NCBI GenBank assembly: GCA_021907015.1
Contig: CP091064.1
Coordinates: forward strand, 3,348,001 to 3,412,000
Direction of reading: 5' to 3'
Origin: Pectobacterium sp. PL152
Lineage (GTDB): Bacteria; Pseudomonadota; Gammaproteobacteria; Enterobacterales; Enterobacteriaceae
DNA: 64,000 nucleotides
The notes under the pieces were generated by a model, which worked only from the letters and a program-made list of their open reading frames with translations, made no database searches and had not been told where the DNA came from. A program made the translations under genes and the position numbers. This document shows, in pieces, positions 49,233 through 58,658 of this stretch. Numbering within the stretch: the stretch's first letter is position 1; every line of letters starts with the position of its first letter.

Positions 49233-50750
49233 ATGGCTGAGTCACAATCACAGGGTGCCGATCAGGCGCAAGATCTGAATAACGAATTAAAAACGCGTCG
49301 TGAAAAGCTGGTGGCGCTGCGTGAAACCGGGATCGCATTCCCGAATGATTTCCGCCGTGACAGCACTTCCGATCGTCTGCACGCTGAGTTCGATGGTAAA
49401 GAGAACGAAGAGCTGGAAGAACTGGGCGTTGAAGTGACTGTCGCGGGCCGTATGATGACCCGCCGCATCATGGGTAAAGCCTCTTTCGTGACCTTGCAGG
49501 ACGTCGGTGGCCGTATTCAGCTGTATGTTTCCCGCGACGATCTGGCGGAAGGCATCTATAACGAGCAGTTCAAGAAGTGGGATCTGGGCGATATTCTGGG
49601 TGCGCGCGGTAAACTGTTCAAAACCAAGACGGGTGAGCTGTCCATCCACTGTACTGAACTGCGTCTGCTGACTAAAGCGCTGCGTCCGCTGCCGGATAAA
49701 TTCCACGGTTTGGCCGATCAGGAAACCCGCTATCGCCAGCGCTATCTGGATCTGATCGCTAACGACGAATCTCGCAATACCTTCCGTATTCGTTCCAAAG
49801 TGATGGCGGCGATCCGTAGCTTTATGGTCGATCACGGCTTCATGGAAGTTGAAACGCCGATGATGCAGGTGATCCCTGGCGGTGCATCTGCCCGTCCGTT
49901 CATCACGCACCATAACGCGCTGGACATCGATATGTACCTGCGTATTGCGCCGGAACTGTACCTGAAGCGTCTGGTCGTTGGTGGCTTCGAGCGTGTGTTT
50001 GAAATCAACCGTAACTTCCGTAACGAAGGCGTTTCCCCACGTCACAACCCTGAATTCACCATGATGGAACTTTATATGGCGTATGCCGATTATAAAGATC
50101 TGATTGTGTTGACGGAAAACCTGTTCCGTACGCTGACGCAGGACGTGCTGGGCTCGACGACGGTTGAATATGGCGACCAGACATTCGACTTCGGTAAGCC
50201 GTTCGAGAAGCTGACGATGCGTGAAGCGATCTGCAAATACCGTCCTGAAACCAACGTTGCCGATCTGGACGATCTGGAGAAAGCGACTGCGATCGCTCAA
50301 TCTCTGGGGATCAAGATCGAGAAAAGCTGGGGTCTGGGCCGTATCGTTACCGAGATCTTCGAAGAGACGGCAGAAAGCAGCTTGATCCAACCGACCTTCA
50401 TCACCGAATATCCGGCTGAAGTGTCGCCGTTGGCGCGTCGTAACGATCAGAACCCAGAAATCACCGATCGCTTTGAGTTCTTCATCGGCGGCCGTGAAAT
50501 CGGTAACGGCTTCTCCGAGCTGAATGATGCCGAAGATCAGGCAGAGCGTTTTGCTCAGCAGGTGAATGCGAAAGACGCGGGTGATGACGAAGCGATGTTC
50601 TACGACGAAGACTACGTGACGGCGCTGGAACACGGCCTGCCGCCAACGGCGGGTCTGGGTATCGGTATCGACCGTATGGTGATGTTGTTCACTAACAGCC
50701 ACACCATCCGCGACGTGATCCTGTTCCCGGCGATGCGTCCACAGAAGTAA
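49233..50750 (+). CDS. lysS: Lysyl-tRNA synthetase (class II)
   Basis: 505 aa (E. coli LysS 505). N-terminal OB-fold anticodon-binding domain ([20 protein letters not shown] ... [13 protein letters not shown]), catalytic core with motif 2 [20 protein letters not shown] and motif 3 [16 protein letters not shown]. Starts eight nt after prfB, so probably cotranscribed. Strong terminator at 50798. Confidence 0.98.
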   Translation: MAESQSQGADQAQDLNNELKTRREKLVALRETGIAFPNDFRRDSTSDRLHAEFDGKENEELEELGVEVTVAGRMMTRRIMGKASFVTLQDVGGRIQLYVSRDDLAEGIYNEQFKKWDLGDILGARGKLFKTKTGELSIHCTELRLLTKALRPLPDKFHGLADQETRYRQRYLDLIANDESRNTFRIRSKVMAAIRSFMVDHGFMEVETPMMQVIPGGASARPFITHHNALDIDMYLRIAPELYLKRLVVGGFERVFEINRNFRNEGVSPRHNPEFTMMELYMAYADYKDLIVLTENLFRTLTQDVLGSTTVEYGDQTFDFGKPFEKLTMREAICKYRPETNVADLDDLEKATAIAQSLGIKIEKSWGLGRIVTEIFEETAESSLIQPTFITEYPAEVSPLARRNDQNPEITDRFEFFIGGREIGNGFSELNDAEDQAERFAQQVNAKDAGDDEAMFYDEDYVTALEHGLPPTAGLGIGIDRMVMLFTNSHTIRDVILFPAMRPQK

Positions 50751-50797
50751 TAAGCTGAGCGTAAAAAGCCAGCCTGACATTGTTGTCAAACTTCATT

Positions 50798-50827
50798 AAA
50801 CCGGTGCAACTGCACCGGTTTTTTTTA
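50798..50827 (+). terminator. Terminator of prfB-lysS
   Basis: AAACCGGTGCA / TGCACCGGTTT, a perfect 11-bp stem with a 2-nt loop, followed by a T run to 50827. Confidence 0.92.
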
Positions 50828-51169
50828 TTATCGACAAAGGTCGTCGAGCGGTAATAACGGATAGATCGTAAAGACGCTGTAAACACATCCTTGTGCGCTC
50901 GGCTTGCGCAGATATGAATCTCATCCCTGAGATTCCCCTTTCAGGGCCGTCGCTAGCGACGTTCAAAAACGTTCCTGACGTTTTTGTCCATGGCGCAAAC
51001 GCTTTACTCTTCTATTCCGTTACTACCGTTTTTTCGGCGAATGGGTTTACTAACTATCAGGCACGACATAACCACGTTTTACTTCCGCATTCTTGCCGTC
51101 ATTCTGTGATTGTCGCCCAGCGGGGAAGATGCTATTTTCAGGCATTCATTCACTGCCGGAACACCCATC
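50828..51169. other. Intergenic stretch with clustered inverted repeats
   Basis: About 340 bp with no gene. Three small inverted repeats follow one another: near 50916 (GAATCTCA / TGAGATTC), 50948-50961 (CGTCGCTAGCGACG, a 14-bp palindrome) and 50965-50985 (AAAAACGT / ACGTTTTT). The last resembles a bidirectional terminator. Confidence 0.6.
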
Positions 51170-51925
51170 ATGATGACGTACCGCGATGCCTGGTTCGAGC
51201 TGGCGCTGTTAACCAACGGCCGCAGTTTTCCACGGCATACGCATGACGAATTCGTCATCAGCGCCAATCTCAGTGGGTTGGAAACGGTCTGGCTGGATGG
51301 AGAAACCTTTGTTGCGACCAACGATATGGTGACGACCTACAATCCCAACCAACTTCAAGGCAGCGAGAACGCGTTTGATCGCTGGCAGTGCGCATCGTTG
51401 TACGTTCACCCACAGGCATTCGAGCATTATTTCCACCAAACCTTTCGGTTCTCACGGGGCTGGAATCCGTCGCCGCAATTGGCAGCCGAGTTAAAACAGC
51501 TGGTCATCTCTGATTTGGACGACAGCACGCGTCAGGAGCGCATTATCTTGCTGCTGGCTGCGTTGATTGAAAACCAGCATCACGAGCCATCTCAAAGTCA
51601 GGTTAAAGAAGCAGAGCGGATCACGCGGATCAAAGACGGGTTGCTGAGCGATCTCAGCGATGTTCCCACGCTAGACCAGCTCGCGCAGCAGGAGAATCTG
51701 TCGGTCGCCCATCTGGTTCGCTCGTTTAATCAGGCGGTTGGACTGCCACCGCTGGCGTGGCTGATGCAGCGACGCATGTGTAAAGCGCGGGAATTGCTGC
51801 GGCAGGGGACTGCGATTAGTCAGGTCGCGGGTGATGTCGGGTTTGCCGATCAGGCGCATTTCACGAAAGCCTTCAACCGCTATAACGCCATGACGCCGGG
51901 GCAGTTCCGCCGTATCAATTTTTGA
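51170..51925 (+). CDS. AraC-family transcriptional regulator
   Basis: 251 aa. N-terminal cupin-like effector domain (RSFPRHTHDEFVISANLSGL ... YNPNQLQGSENAFDRWQCAS), C-terminal double helix-turn-helix (LDQLAQQENLSVAHLVRSFN and QVAGDVGFADQAHFTKAFNR). Two ATGs in a row at 51170/51173; an in-frame upstream GTG at 51110 would add about 20 residues (SFTAGTPIMM) and cannot be excluded. It is followed 62 nt later by a LysE-type exporter; this pairing is common and the regulator probably controls the exporter. Confidence 0.87.
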   Translation: MMTYRDAWFELALLTNGRSFPRHTHDEFVISANLSGLETVWLDGETFVATNDMVTTYNPNQLQGSENAFDRWQCASLYVHPQAFEHYFHQTFRFSRGWNPSPQLAAELKQLVISDLDDSTRQERIILLLAALIENQHHEPSQSQVKEAERITRIKDGLLSDLSDVPTLDQLAQQENLSVAHLVRSFNQAVGLPPLAWLMQRRMCKARELLRQGTAISQVAGDVGFADQAHFTKAFNRYNAMTPGQFRRINF

Positions 51926-51987
51926 CAATACAGCGTTTCCCTTCGGCTCTACACTCGCCTTATTGTTTAACGCTCGAAGGGAATACC

Positions 51988-52669
51988 ATGCTGTTAGTTG
52001 TCTTCACGGGGATGCTGCTATCCCTGTCGCTGTGTCTCGATCTGGGGATGGTCAATACCGCGATTATTAACCGCGGGCTGCGGCACGGGCGCGCTCGGCG
52101 TTTTATATCGGGCTGGGTTCCTGCTTTGGCGATCTGTTTTATGCCACGCTGTCGGTACTGGGTCTGGCGGTGGTCTTCAATCTGACGCCCGTGCGCTGGG
52201 TGCTGTGGATTGGCGGCGGGCTGATTCTGATTTGGATGACGTTCAGTATGGCGCGTGCGGCATGGCGGGACTATCAAGTTAAACGCTTCGCCGACCTTTC
52301 TGCGACAGCGAATGGGGCGGATTTTACTACACCACCAGCTCGCTATACCGAGTTTTTCAGCGGTGTCGGCATGGCGCTGGCGTCACCAACGGCGTTGCTG
52401 TGGTTTGCCGCGATTGGCGGCACTATCATCGCGCAGTCTACCGATGGTTCAGCCTTCATGATCAGCCTGTTTCTGCTGGGCTTTTTCGTGGGAGGCGTGC
52501 TGTGGACATTTTCCTCGCGGCGCTGGTGAAGTACGGTCAGCGCCTGCTGAAAGAGCGAATCTCATTCTATTGCAGCCTGATCTCCGCGCTGCTATTTGCC
52601 TACTTTGCCTGGCACGTTATTTCCAATGGGTATGAGACGTTGTTTCTGCCTCTCTCTACTGCCGTATAA
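51988..52669 (+). CDS. LysE-family amino-acid exporter (two indels as sequenced)
   Basis: About 227 aa when repaired, six membrane segments. The family start MLLVVFTGMLLSLSLCLDLG MVNTAI is followed by the break near 52088 (short G run, RGLRHG.ARSAFYIGLGSCFG) and a second near 52512 (short T run, VLWTF.FLAALVKYGQRLLK). Glycine-rich GLGSCFGDL and proline in GMALASPTALLWFAAIGGT are typical of LysE/RhtB transporters. A GAAGGGAA site precedes ATG 51988. Substrate unknown; regulated presumably by the AraC protein upstream. Confidence 0.88.
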
Positions 52670-52704
52670 CCGGCTAAAACTGCAGCACTTTGCCGGGTTT
52701 TTAC

Positions 52705-52732
52705 TTGCTCGGCAACGGCATAGCGCTATAAT
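52705..52732 (+). promoter_or_regulatory. Promoter of tRNA-Gly
   Basis: TTGCTC, 16-bp spacer, TATAAT at 52727-52732, 18 nt before the tRNA. Confidence 0.7.
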
Positions 52733-52749
52733 GCCATTCGCTTCTCAGT

Positions 52750-52823
52750 GCGAGTGTAGTTCAATGGTAGAACGGCAGCTTCCCAAGCTGCATACGAGGG
52801 TTCGATTCCCTTCACTCGCTCCA
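52750..52823 (+). tRNA. glyU: tRNA-Gly (CCC)
   Basis: 74 nt including CCA. Acceptor GCGAGTG/CACTCGC, D arm AGTTCAATGGTAGAA, anticodon arm GCAGC-TTCCCAA-GCTGC with anticodon CCC, T arm GAGGGTTCGATTCCCTTC. Matches E. coli glyU layout. Confidence 0.97.
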
Positions 52824-52842
52824 ATCTTTCTCTTCTCCGATC

Positions 52843-53572
52843 TTAGTTGGCCAAAAATCGCTTAATCGCCGACGTAAAAGCGGCAGGGTTATCCAACATC
52901 ATCAGGTGGCCGCTGTTAGCAATGGTGTGTTGTCCTGCGCATTTCTTGATGCCCCAGTCGGGAATATTCCAGCCATCTTGGGAACGCTCACCCGCGAGTA
53001 AATAGACGGGATGGCTCTCAAATACGTCAGCTAACGCAGCCAGATACGCGGCATTCCCCGTCGTCGTGACAACGGATTGTCCCATTGCACGGAGTGTGGT
53101 TGCTGGTTGGTAAGCCAGCCAGCGGGTGGCGGTTTCGGCTAAGTGAGGCCTTGGCGATGTCACTGATTTACTGATCCAAGTCATCGGATCGGATCGCAAA
53201 TTCGCTAACATCGCGTTGGCTTCGCTTTCACTCATCCTGCCAACAGAAGCTGACCAAAATGCATCCGCCAAGGTGAAATTACCCTCAACATTCACGATCC
53301 TGCGAACAGCGTCTGGATAAGCATGAGCGAACAGCATGGCGATGGCTCCACCGACAGAGTGACCAACGACATCAACGGTTTTTCCTCAAAATGGGTATCC
53401 ACGAAAGTGCGTAGATACTCCACTTGCCCTTGTAATGATATGGCATTGAAGGGGGCAAATTGCTCTGGCCATAACCAAGCAAATCTGGCATGGCATGTGG
53501 GGACTCGTAGTCTGGAACGTCCAGCGTACCAATAAAACCATGGACAAAAATGACGGGCGGCTGATGACTCAT
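52843..53572 (-). CDS. Alpha/beta hydrolase (two indels as sequenced)
   Basis: About 243 aa when repaired, no signal peptide. Oxyanion segment VIFVHGFIGTLD; nucleophile elbow GHSVGGAIAMLFAHA (visible only after repair); late Asp and His in a C-terminal QHTIANSGHLMMLDNPAAF. Breaks: short G run near 53459 (YHYKG.QVEYLRTFVDTHF) and short A run near 53381 (FEEK.TVDVVGHSVGG). Substrate unknown. Convergent with the tRNA-Gly gene, stopping 20 nt beyond it. Confidence 0.85.
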
Positions 53573-53745
53573 GTTTGAAAAGCGCTCTTAATGATGGATT
53601 GGTATCTTACCTTTGCGAATTTTATCCAGTAAACCACAGAGAGAGAAAAATATCATTCCTGATCAATCCCAATAAGTGCCATTGACGATTGTTCTGGAGC
53701 GACTTATTCCACGAAATTCTAGGCTCGCGATTGGTTCTGTCCCTT

Positions 53746-54847
53746 TCATTTACCCGGTTTCACTACCGTCGTCGTCCAGTAGGGTAAATCCCAGGTGCCG
53801 CCGAGTTGGATCATGCGGCATGAGCCAGTGATCGATGCACTGCTCTGCTGGAATGTTTTGCCATCCCATGTCCAGGATTCATAGCTCATGCAGTCAGCGA
53901 GTCCGCGCCCTTTATGCGCAGAGGTAATTTCACCTTTTTCGTAATCTGTGCCGTCTGTCGTCACGAGCTGCGGCTGAGTCTGCATAGCATTATCGATGAC
54001 CCAGTAGGCGTAGCCTTCGTTGTAAGCCGCGCGCCAGCAAAGGGTGCTGAGCAGGGACATGCTGTCGTTAAGTGGTGCGAGTTCAATCGGTTCTGCTTTT
54101 TGATAATCTTGCGATGGGAAACTGTCGCAGTCGGTATTTAGCGTTTTAAGCAGTTTTTTCTGGATAGCCGACTGTTCTGCATCCGTCAGATTCCGTGATG
54201 GCTCCTGTTTAGTGACTGCTGCGTAGATAACAGGAGCTGTTACGGCAGGTAACGCACTGCTTTTATTCCTTTTTGGTAATGGCGTCCGTTGCCCCGATGC
54301 GACCTTGTTTCTCATCCATCTTTAACAGTACCGCGTAAGCACCGGCCCCGGACAGTTCGGAAACGACGCCATTGTGACGAAAAGCCACTTTTCCGCTTCC
54401 TTTCAGGGCCTGTAAGACGAGGGGAATCTGTGTCTCATTGAGCTGCCAGAGATTGTCTCCGGTTGAGGTGAGTAGGCCTTTATCGACACCGTCAATGGTT
54501 AGTGTGAGTGCGGTGCCTTTAGGTATCGCTTGGTATACCTCCGCGAGTATGACGTCGGCCGTTATTGGCGTATTTTGCCCGGCATGACGCGTGAAAAGCA
54601 GTGAGACACCGGGAATATCTTCCTCTTCTCCCGTGTACTGCTCTTCTGGCGAGTAGCCGGCAGCCCGGCACGTCAGCGTGTTATCACAGACCACTTCCCA
54701 GTCTTTATGGGAGAAAGTGCTATCGGCAAGTGCTGTAGCCAACGCCAGGGTCGGGATACCCGCGATAAGTGCAGCGAGCACGGTGAGGCGGGAAGGGAGA
54801 GAAAAATCATTTTCTATCAAGTCCTTGATTATATTGTTACTTGTCAT
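53746..54847 (-). CDS. DUF1176 exported protein (one indel as sequenced)
   Basis: About 366 aa when repaired. Begins MTSNNIIKDLIENDFSLPSR followed by a hydrophobic signal LTVLAALIAGIPTLALATAL. DUF1176 marks: SHKDWEVVCDNTLTCRAAGY near the mature N-terminus, and the C-terminal LLSTLCWRAAYNEGYAYWVI and GLADCMSYESWTWDGKTFQQ with conserved Cys and Trp. The frame slips near 54272 at an A run (AITK.RNKSSALPAVTAP), here an A run one base too long. Periplasmic, function unknown. Confidence 0.85.
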
Positions 54848-55185
54848 CGTCCTATTCTTCGCGTCAGGACGTTAAACGCTTTTTGACATATGCCAAGATG
54901 TTAGCGTTAGACTACGTGATATTGCGAATATTTCTTGTCCGACCACTCCTTTATTAAGAGCGAATCGGGTATGATGCCGCTGCCGTCAACTGCTCATCGA
55001 TTGCTCAACATCCCCTCTGTGTTATCAGCATGTTTATCCTGCTTTTTAACCTCATGCGTGATAACGGTCAGAAGCAGTTTTCCACACAGATAAAACGATT
55101 CCTATAAATAAGTGTCATGATAGATGTAGCGCGATAAGAACGACTCTTTATGCGGTACGCTGTTAATCACTTAAAGACGAGTATC
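54848..55185. other. Intergenic region between DUF1176 gene and lpxP
   Basis: 338 bp between divergent genes. A TATAAA-like -10 lies near 55105. I see no gene or convincing operator. Confidence 0.5.
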
Positions 55186-56107
55186 ATGAAAATTAAGCAA
55201 ACATTTACCAGGGCATTACTCCACCCGCGCTATTGGACGACTTGGTTCGGCCTTGGCGTGCTGTTTTTATTAGTTCAACTTCCTTACCCGCTGCTGATGA
55301 AAATCGGGAGCAGTGCGGGTCGCCTGTCCCGCGTTTTCTTAAACGCCGGGTGTCGATTGCCAGACGCAACCTTGAATTGTGCTTCCCTACGATCTCTGAC
55401 GATGAAAAAGAAGCGATGATCGACAGCAACTTTGCGTCGCTCGGTATGGCATTGGTCGAAACCGGCATGGCCTGGTTCTGGCCCGATCGTCGCGTGCGCC
55501 ACTGGTTTGACGTATCGGGACTGGAGCATTTACATCAGGCTACGGCAAAAGGCCAGGGCGTGATGGTGATTGGTATTCACTTTATGTCGCTGGAACTGGG
55601 CGGTAGGGCGATGGGGCTGTGTCGCCCGATGATGGCGATGTACCGTCCGCACAATAATAAAGCGATGGAGATGGTACAAACCTGGGGCGTTCTCGTTCGA
55701 ACAAGGCGATGATCGACCGTAAAGATTTGCGTGGCATGGTGCAAGCACTGAAACGCGGCGAAGCAGTTTGGTTCGCGCCCGATCAGGACTACGGCCCTAA
55801 AGGCAGCGTGTTTGCCCCGTTCTTTGCAGTGAAAAATGCGGCGACGACCAGCGGCACTTACACGATCAGTCGTCTGGCAAAACCGGCGATGATGACGACG
55901 GTGCTGATTCGCAAGCCTGATGCCTCGGGCTATCAGCTGGTGATTCAGCCAGAATTACAGGATTACCCTTACCACGATGAACAGGCCGCAGCGTGTTATA
56001 TGAATAAGGTGATTGAGAAAGAAATCATGCGTGCGCCTGAGCAGTATCTCTGGCTGCACCGTCGCTTTAAAACGCGCCCGGCAGGGGAAGTGTCGCTCTA
56101 CGCCTGA
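55186..56107 (+). CDS. lpxP: Lipid A late acyltransferase LpxP/Ddg (two indels as sequenced)
   Basis: Adds a secondary acyl chain (palmitoleoyl in E. coli at low temperature) to Kdo2-lipid IVA. 307 aa when repaired; E. coli LpxP 306. Membrane anchor RYWTTWFGLGVLFLLVQLPY; catalytic H-x4-E in GIHFMSLELGGRAMGL; conserved WFAPDQDYGPKGSVFAPFFA and IMRAPEQYLWLHRRFKTRPA. Breaks near 55335 (RLSR.RFLKRRVSIARRNL) and 55688 (QTWG.RSRSNKAMIDRKDL), each one lost base. Closer to LpxP than to LpxL in the RYW..WFGLGVL and C-terminal segments, but the distinction is by eye. Confidence 0.9.
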
Positions 56108-56131
56108 TGCCATAAAACACGTGTGATATCG

Positions 56132-56151
56132 GATGGCGCTTCTGCGCCATC
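56132..56151. repeat. Hairpin after lpxP
   Basis: GATGGCGC / GCGCCATC stem with a TTCT loop, 25 nt after the lpxP stop; no T tract. Confidence 0.5.
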
Positions 56152-56204
56152 ACGGCATGGTGAGCAGAATCCGTTACTTATCGTGTAAAACGCAAATCGC
56201 AGAA

Positions 56205-56236
56205 ACAAAAATGGCCGCCCGGATGGCAGCCATTTT
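56205..56236 (-). terminator. Terminator of the two-peptide transcript
   Basis: AAAATGGC / GCCATTTT (56229-56236 and 56208-56215 in plus coordinates) with further inner GC pairing; on the minus strand the stem runs into TTTTTGTTTC. It closes the transcript carrying the 23- and 28-aa peptides. Confidence 0.85.
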
Positions 56237-56261
56237 ATGGTGGTTAACGTACTAAGTACGA

Positions 56262-56348
56262 TTAACGGAAGATAGCGTGGGGGTTAACACCGCGATAGGT
56301 TTTGCCCAACGCTTTTAATATTTGATTGATTTTGCGGACAACGCGCAT
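56262..56348 (-). CDS. AzuC-like 28-aa small protein
   Basis: 28 codons, basic, with GGGGAT eight nt upstream of ATG. It begins MRVVRKINQILKALGK and ends TYRGVNPHAIFR. E. coli AzuC is also 28 aa and ends KTFKDVPPGNMFR; the KT[FY][KR].V.P...FR pattern is shared. AzuC is an amphipathic, membrane-associated small protein from a dual-function RNA in E. coli. Second gene of the transcript, 28 nt after the 23-aa peptide. Homology over such a short stretch is suggestive, not proof. Confidence 0.62.
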   Translation of the reverse strand: MRVVRKINQILKALGKTYRGVNPHAIFR

Positions 56349-56376
56349 CTTTTTTATCCCCACGATTCTTAAATAA

Positions 56377-56448
56377 TTATTGGTTGAAAGTACCAAAGTT
56401 GATGTTGATGTTTTCAAACATAGCGATGATTTTGTTCAGCAGTTTCAT
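56377..56448 (-). CDS. 23-aa amphipathic small peptide
   Basis: 23 codons starting MKLLNKIIAMFENIN and ending FGTFNQ, with GAGGAA six nt upstream of ATG, a near-ideal ribosome site. An ATG six bases upstream (MT-M) is too close to that site. Hydrophobic residues alternate as in an amphipathic helix (LL.KIIAMFENI), then an Asn-rich end. It weakly resembles the start of AzuC (MKL..KI..MF.N). It lies behind a strong promoter with a CRP site and is followed by the 28-aa peptide. I recognise no named family. Confidence 0.6.
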   Translation of the reverse strand: MKLLNKIIAMFENININFGTFNQ

Positions 56449-56503
56449 GGTCATTTCCTCATTGTTAGTTGATTGTTTTTCTGTGATGCTGTTCACGTTT
56501 TTA

Positions 56504-56532
56504 AGAATACTCGCACTGATACGGGTGGTCAA
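56504..56532 (-). promoter_or_regulatory. Sigma-70 promoter of the two-peptide transcript
   Basis: On the minus strand TTGACC (56527-56532), 17-bp spacer, TATTCT (56504-56509); start site expected near 56497, giving a leader of about 50 nt before the first peptide. Confidence 0.78.
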
Positions 56533-56538
56533 CTTTTT

Positions 56539-56554
56539 TGTGATGAGAATCACA
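56539..56554. promoter_or_regulatory. CRP (or FNR-like) binding site
   Basis: TGTGATGAGAATCACA, a perfect TGTGA-N6-TCACA palindrome flanked by A/T runs, immediately upstream of the -35 element; centre about 50 bp before the predicted start. TGTGA arms favour CRP over FNR (TTGAT). Confidence 0.78.
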
Positions 56555-57023
56555 AAAAAATGAACGATCAGTTTGTGAGGAGTAAACCGCTGTTTTGATT
56601 TCCGTCTAAAAACCTTTTCTGCTTTTTCTTCATACTGACGCGTTTTCAGCGAGTTGCCCGATTGAACGTTAGTTGTACTGGCTGAGGGCGTCCTTATCGG
56701 ACTGATTAAGTGAGATAGGTAAATTGTCTCGATTGGCAGTTGAAATACGCGCGGGTGAAGCGGGATAATCGTGCCCTTCACATTGCCAGACGCCGTTTTA
56801 TCCAGCTCGTTTTAGTACCGCCTGTTTTGATACAGCAATGTCTTTATACGGTAATGTTTTGATACAACAACGTTTTCCAGTTTTGCATTCAGCGAGTTAA
56901 TCGTTTGCGTGCGGAGCTATACGGTTCATGATGCGCCAGTGATGTGGATGCATTCGCGGAGCAAGGCCGCGGGAACCGGTCAAATTGATCTTAAATAATA
57001 ATGGCATTTCAGGGGATACCACC
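56555..57023. other. Intergenic stretch upstream of adeP
   Basis: About 470 bp with no supported gene. A long minus-strand open frame crosses it but shows no ribosome site or family resemblance. Contains the PurR-like site at 56895. Confidence 0.55.
56895..56910. promoter_or_regulatory. PurR-like operator upstream of adeP
   Basis: AGTTAATCGTTTGCGT, complement ACGCAAACGATTAACT, fits the PurR pattern A.GCAA.CG.TT.C.T at all but one fixed position. It lies about 115 nt upstream of the adenine permease start, where purine repression would be sensible. Confidence 0.65.
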
Positions 57024-58379
57024 ATGTCAAACACCACCCGTCAGGCAGGCTCGCAGGGCATGCTTGATGCTTTTTTCAAAATTACACAGCGCGGCAGTAA
57101 TGTGCGTCAGGAAGTGTTAGCGGGTCTGACGACGTTTCTTGCGATGGTTTACTCGGTGATTGTGGTGCCGAGTATGCTGGGCAAGGCCGGCTTCCCGCCT
57201 GCGGCTGTGTTTGTTGCGACCTGCCTGGTTGCCGGGCTGGGGTCGCTGCTGATGGGATTGTGGGCTAATCTGCCAATGGCGATTGGCTGTGCGATTTCAC
57301 TGACGGCGTTTACCGCATTCAGTCTGGTGCTGGGGCAGCAAATCAGCATCCCTGTGGCGCTGGGTGCGATCTTCCTGATGGGCGTGCTGTTTACCATCAT
57401 TTCCGTCACGGGTATCCGTTCTTGGATCTTGCGTAACTTGCCGATGGGCGTGGCGCACGGAACGGGGATTGGTATTGGCCTGTTTCTGCTGATTATTGCC
57501 GCTAACGGTGTGGGTTTGGTGGTAAAAAACCCGATTGATGGCTTGCCGGTCGCACTGGGCAATTTCACTTCTTTCCCTGTCGTTATGTCCCTGCTGGGGC
57601 TGGCGGCGACTATCGGTTTAGAGAAACGTCGCGTACCGGGCGGTATTCTGCTGGTCATCATCGCGATCTCTATTCTGGGGCTGATTTTTGACCCGAATGT
57701 AAAATTCTCTGGCTTCTTTGCGTTGCCGAGCCTGACGGCGGCTGACGGTTCGTCGCTGATCTTCAGTCTGGATATCATGGGTGCATTGCAGCCGATGGTT
57801 CTGCCGAGCGTACTGGCGCTGGTGATGACGGCCGTGTTTGATGCCACCGGTACTATCCGTGCCGTAGCCGGACAGGCGAACCTACTGGATAAAGACGGGC
57901 AAATCATCAACGGTGGTAAAGCGCTGACCGCAGACTCCGTGAGCAGCATTTTCTCCAGCCTGGTCGGGACGTCACCGGCGGCAGTTTACATCGAATCTGC
58001 GGCGGGTACGGCTGCGGGGGGCAAAACTGGCCTAACGGCAACCGTAGTGGGTGTGCTGTTCCTGCTGCTGCTGTTTGTCTCTCCATTGGCGTATCTGGTG
58101 CCTGGCTATGCCACTGCACCCGCGCTGATGTACGTTGGCCTGCTGATGCTGGGCAACGTCTCCAAACTGAACTTTGATGACTTTGTTGACGCGATGTCCG
58201 GTCTGGTATGTGCCGTATTCATCGTACTGACCTGTAACATCGTGACCGGTATCATGCTGGGCTTTGGCGCGCTGGTCTTAGGCCGCATCTGCGCTGGTGA
58301 ATGGCGCAAGCTGAACATCGGCACCGTCATTATCGCTGTCGCGCTGGTGGTGTTTTACGCTGGCGGCTGGGCGCTGTAA
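57024..58379 (+). CDS. adeP: Adenine permease (NCS2/AzgA family)
   Basis: 451 aa inner-membrane proton-coupled purine importer, nearly collinear with E. coli AdeP (PurP). Hallmarks: [80 protein letters not shown], and [20 protein letters not shown]. Start [19 protein letters not shown] behind AGGGGAT. Likely PurR-controlled through the site at 56895. Frame intact; perfect hairpin follows at 58390. Confidence 0.95.
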   Translation: MSNTTRQAGSQGMLDAFFKITQRGSNVRQEVLAGLTTFLAMVYSVIVVPSMLGKAGFPPAAVFVATCLVAGLGSLLMGLWANLPMAIGCAISLTAFTAFSLVLGQQISIPVALGAIFLMGVLFTIISVTGIRSWILRNLPMGVAHGTGIGIGLFLLIIAANGVGLVVKNPIDGLPVALGNFTSFPVVMSLLGLAATIGLEKRRVPGGILLVIIAISILGLIFDPNVKFSGFFALPSLTAADGSSLIFSLDIMGALQPMVLPSVLALVMTAVFDATGTIRAVAGQANLLDKDGQIINGGKALTADSVSSIFSSLVGTSPAAVYIESAAGTAAGGKTGLTATVVGVLFLLLLFVSPLAYLVPGYATAPALMYVGLLMLGNVSKLNFDDFVDAMSGLVCAVFIVLTCNIVTGIMLGFGALVLGRICAGEWRKLNIGTVIIAVALVVFYAGGWAL

Positions 58380-58389
58380 TCCCCTTCCA

Positions 58390-58421
58390 ACAGACCTTCT
58401 GGTGTAATCCAGAAGGTCTGT
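58390..58421 (+). terminator. Terminator of adeP
   Basis: ACAGACCTTCTGG / CCAGAAGGTCTGT, a perfect 13-bp stem with a 6-nt loop, followed by a pyrimidine-rich tail (CACTCCTTGTCTTTCC) with few consecutive T. Confidence 0.75.
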
Positions 58422-58658
58422 CACTCCTTGTCTTTCCTTCCTCTTTCTCTTTTCTATTACGTCCCACGCCAAACGCGATTTTATGTGCCCTTTTATTGGC
58501 TTTGGGTTGATGTTACTTGTGTGATAATCAATCTTGTTATTAATCCAGATTTCGGCCAAAAATCCATTTTCATACCGGGCTAAATGCGTTAAATATGGAA
58601 GGGTGTTTGCTCGCTAACAGGCAGAATTTTTTGATTTAGGAGTACGTCTAAGGAAAGC

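Noticed and set aside
49287-50789. 500-aa minus-strand open frame across lysS
   Set aside because: Antisense to lysS; long only because of codon bias in lysS. No motif or ribosome site.
56377-56781. 134-aa minus-strand frame ending in the 23-aa peptide
   Set aside because: The upstream 110 codons cross the promoter and CRP site and have no start signals; only the last 23 codons, with their own GAGGAA site, are kept.
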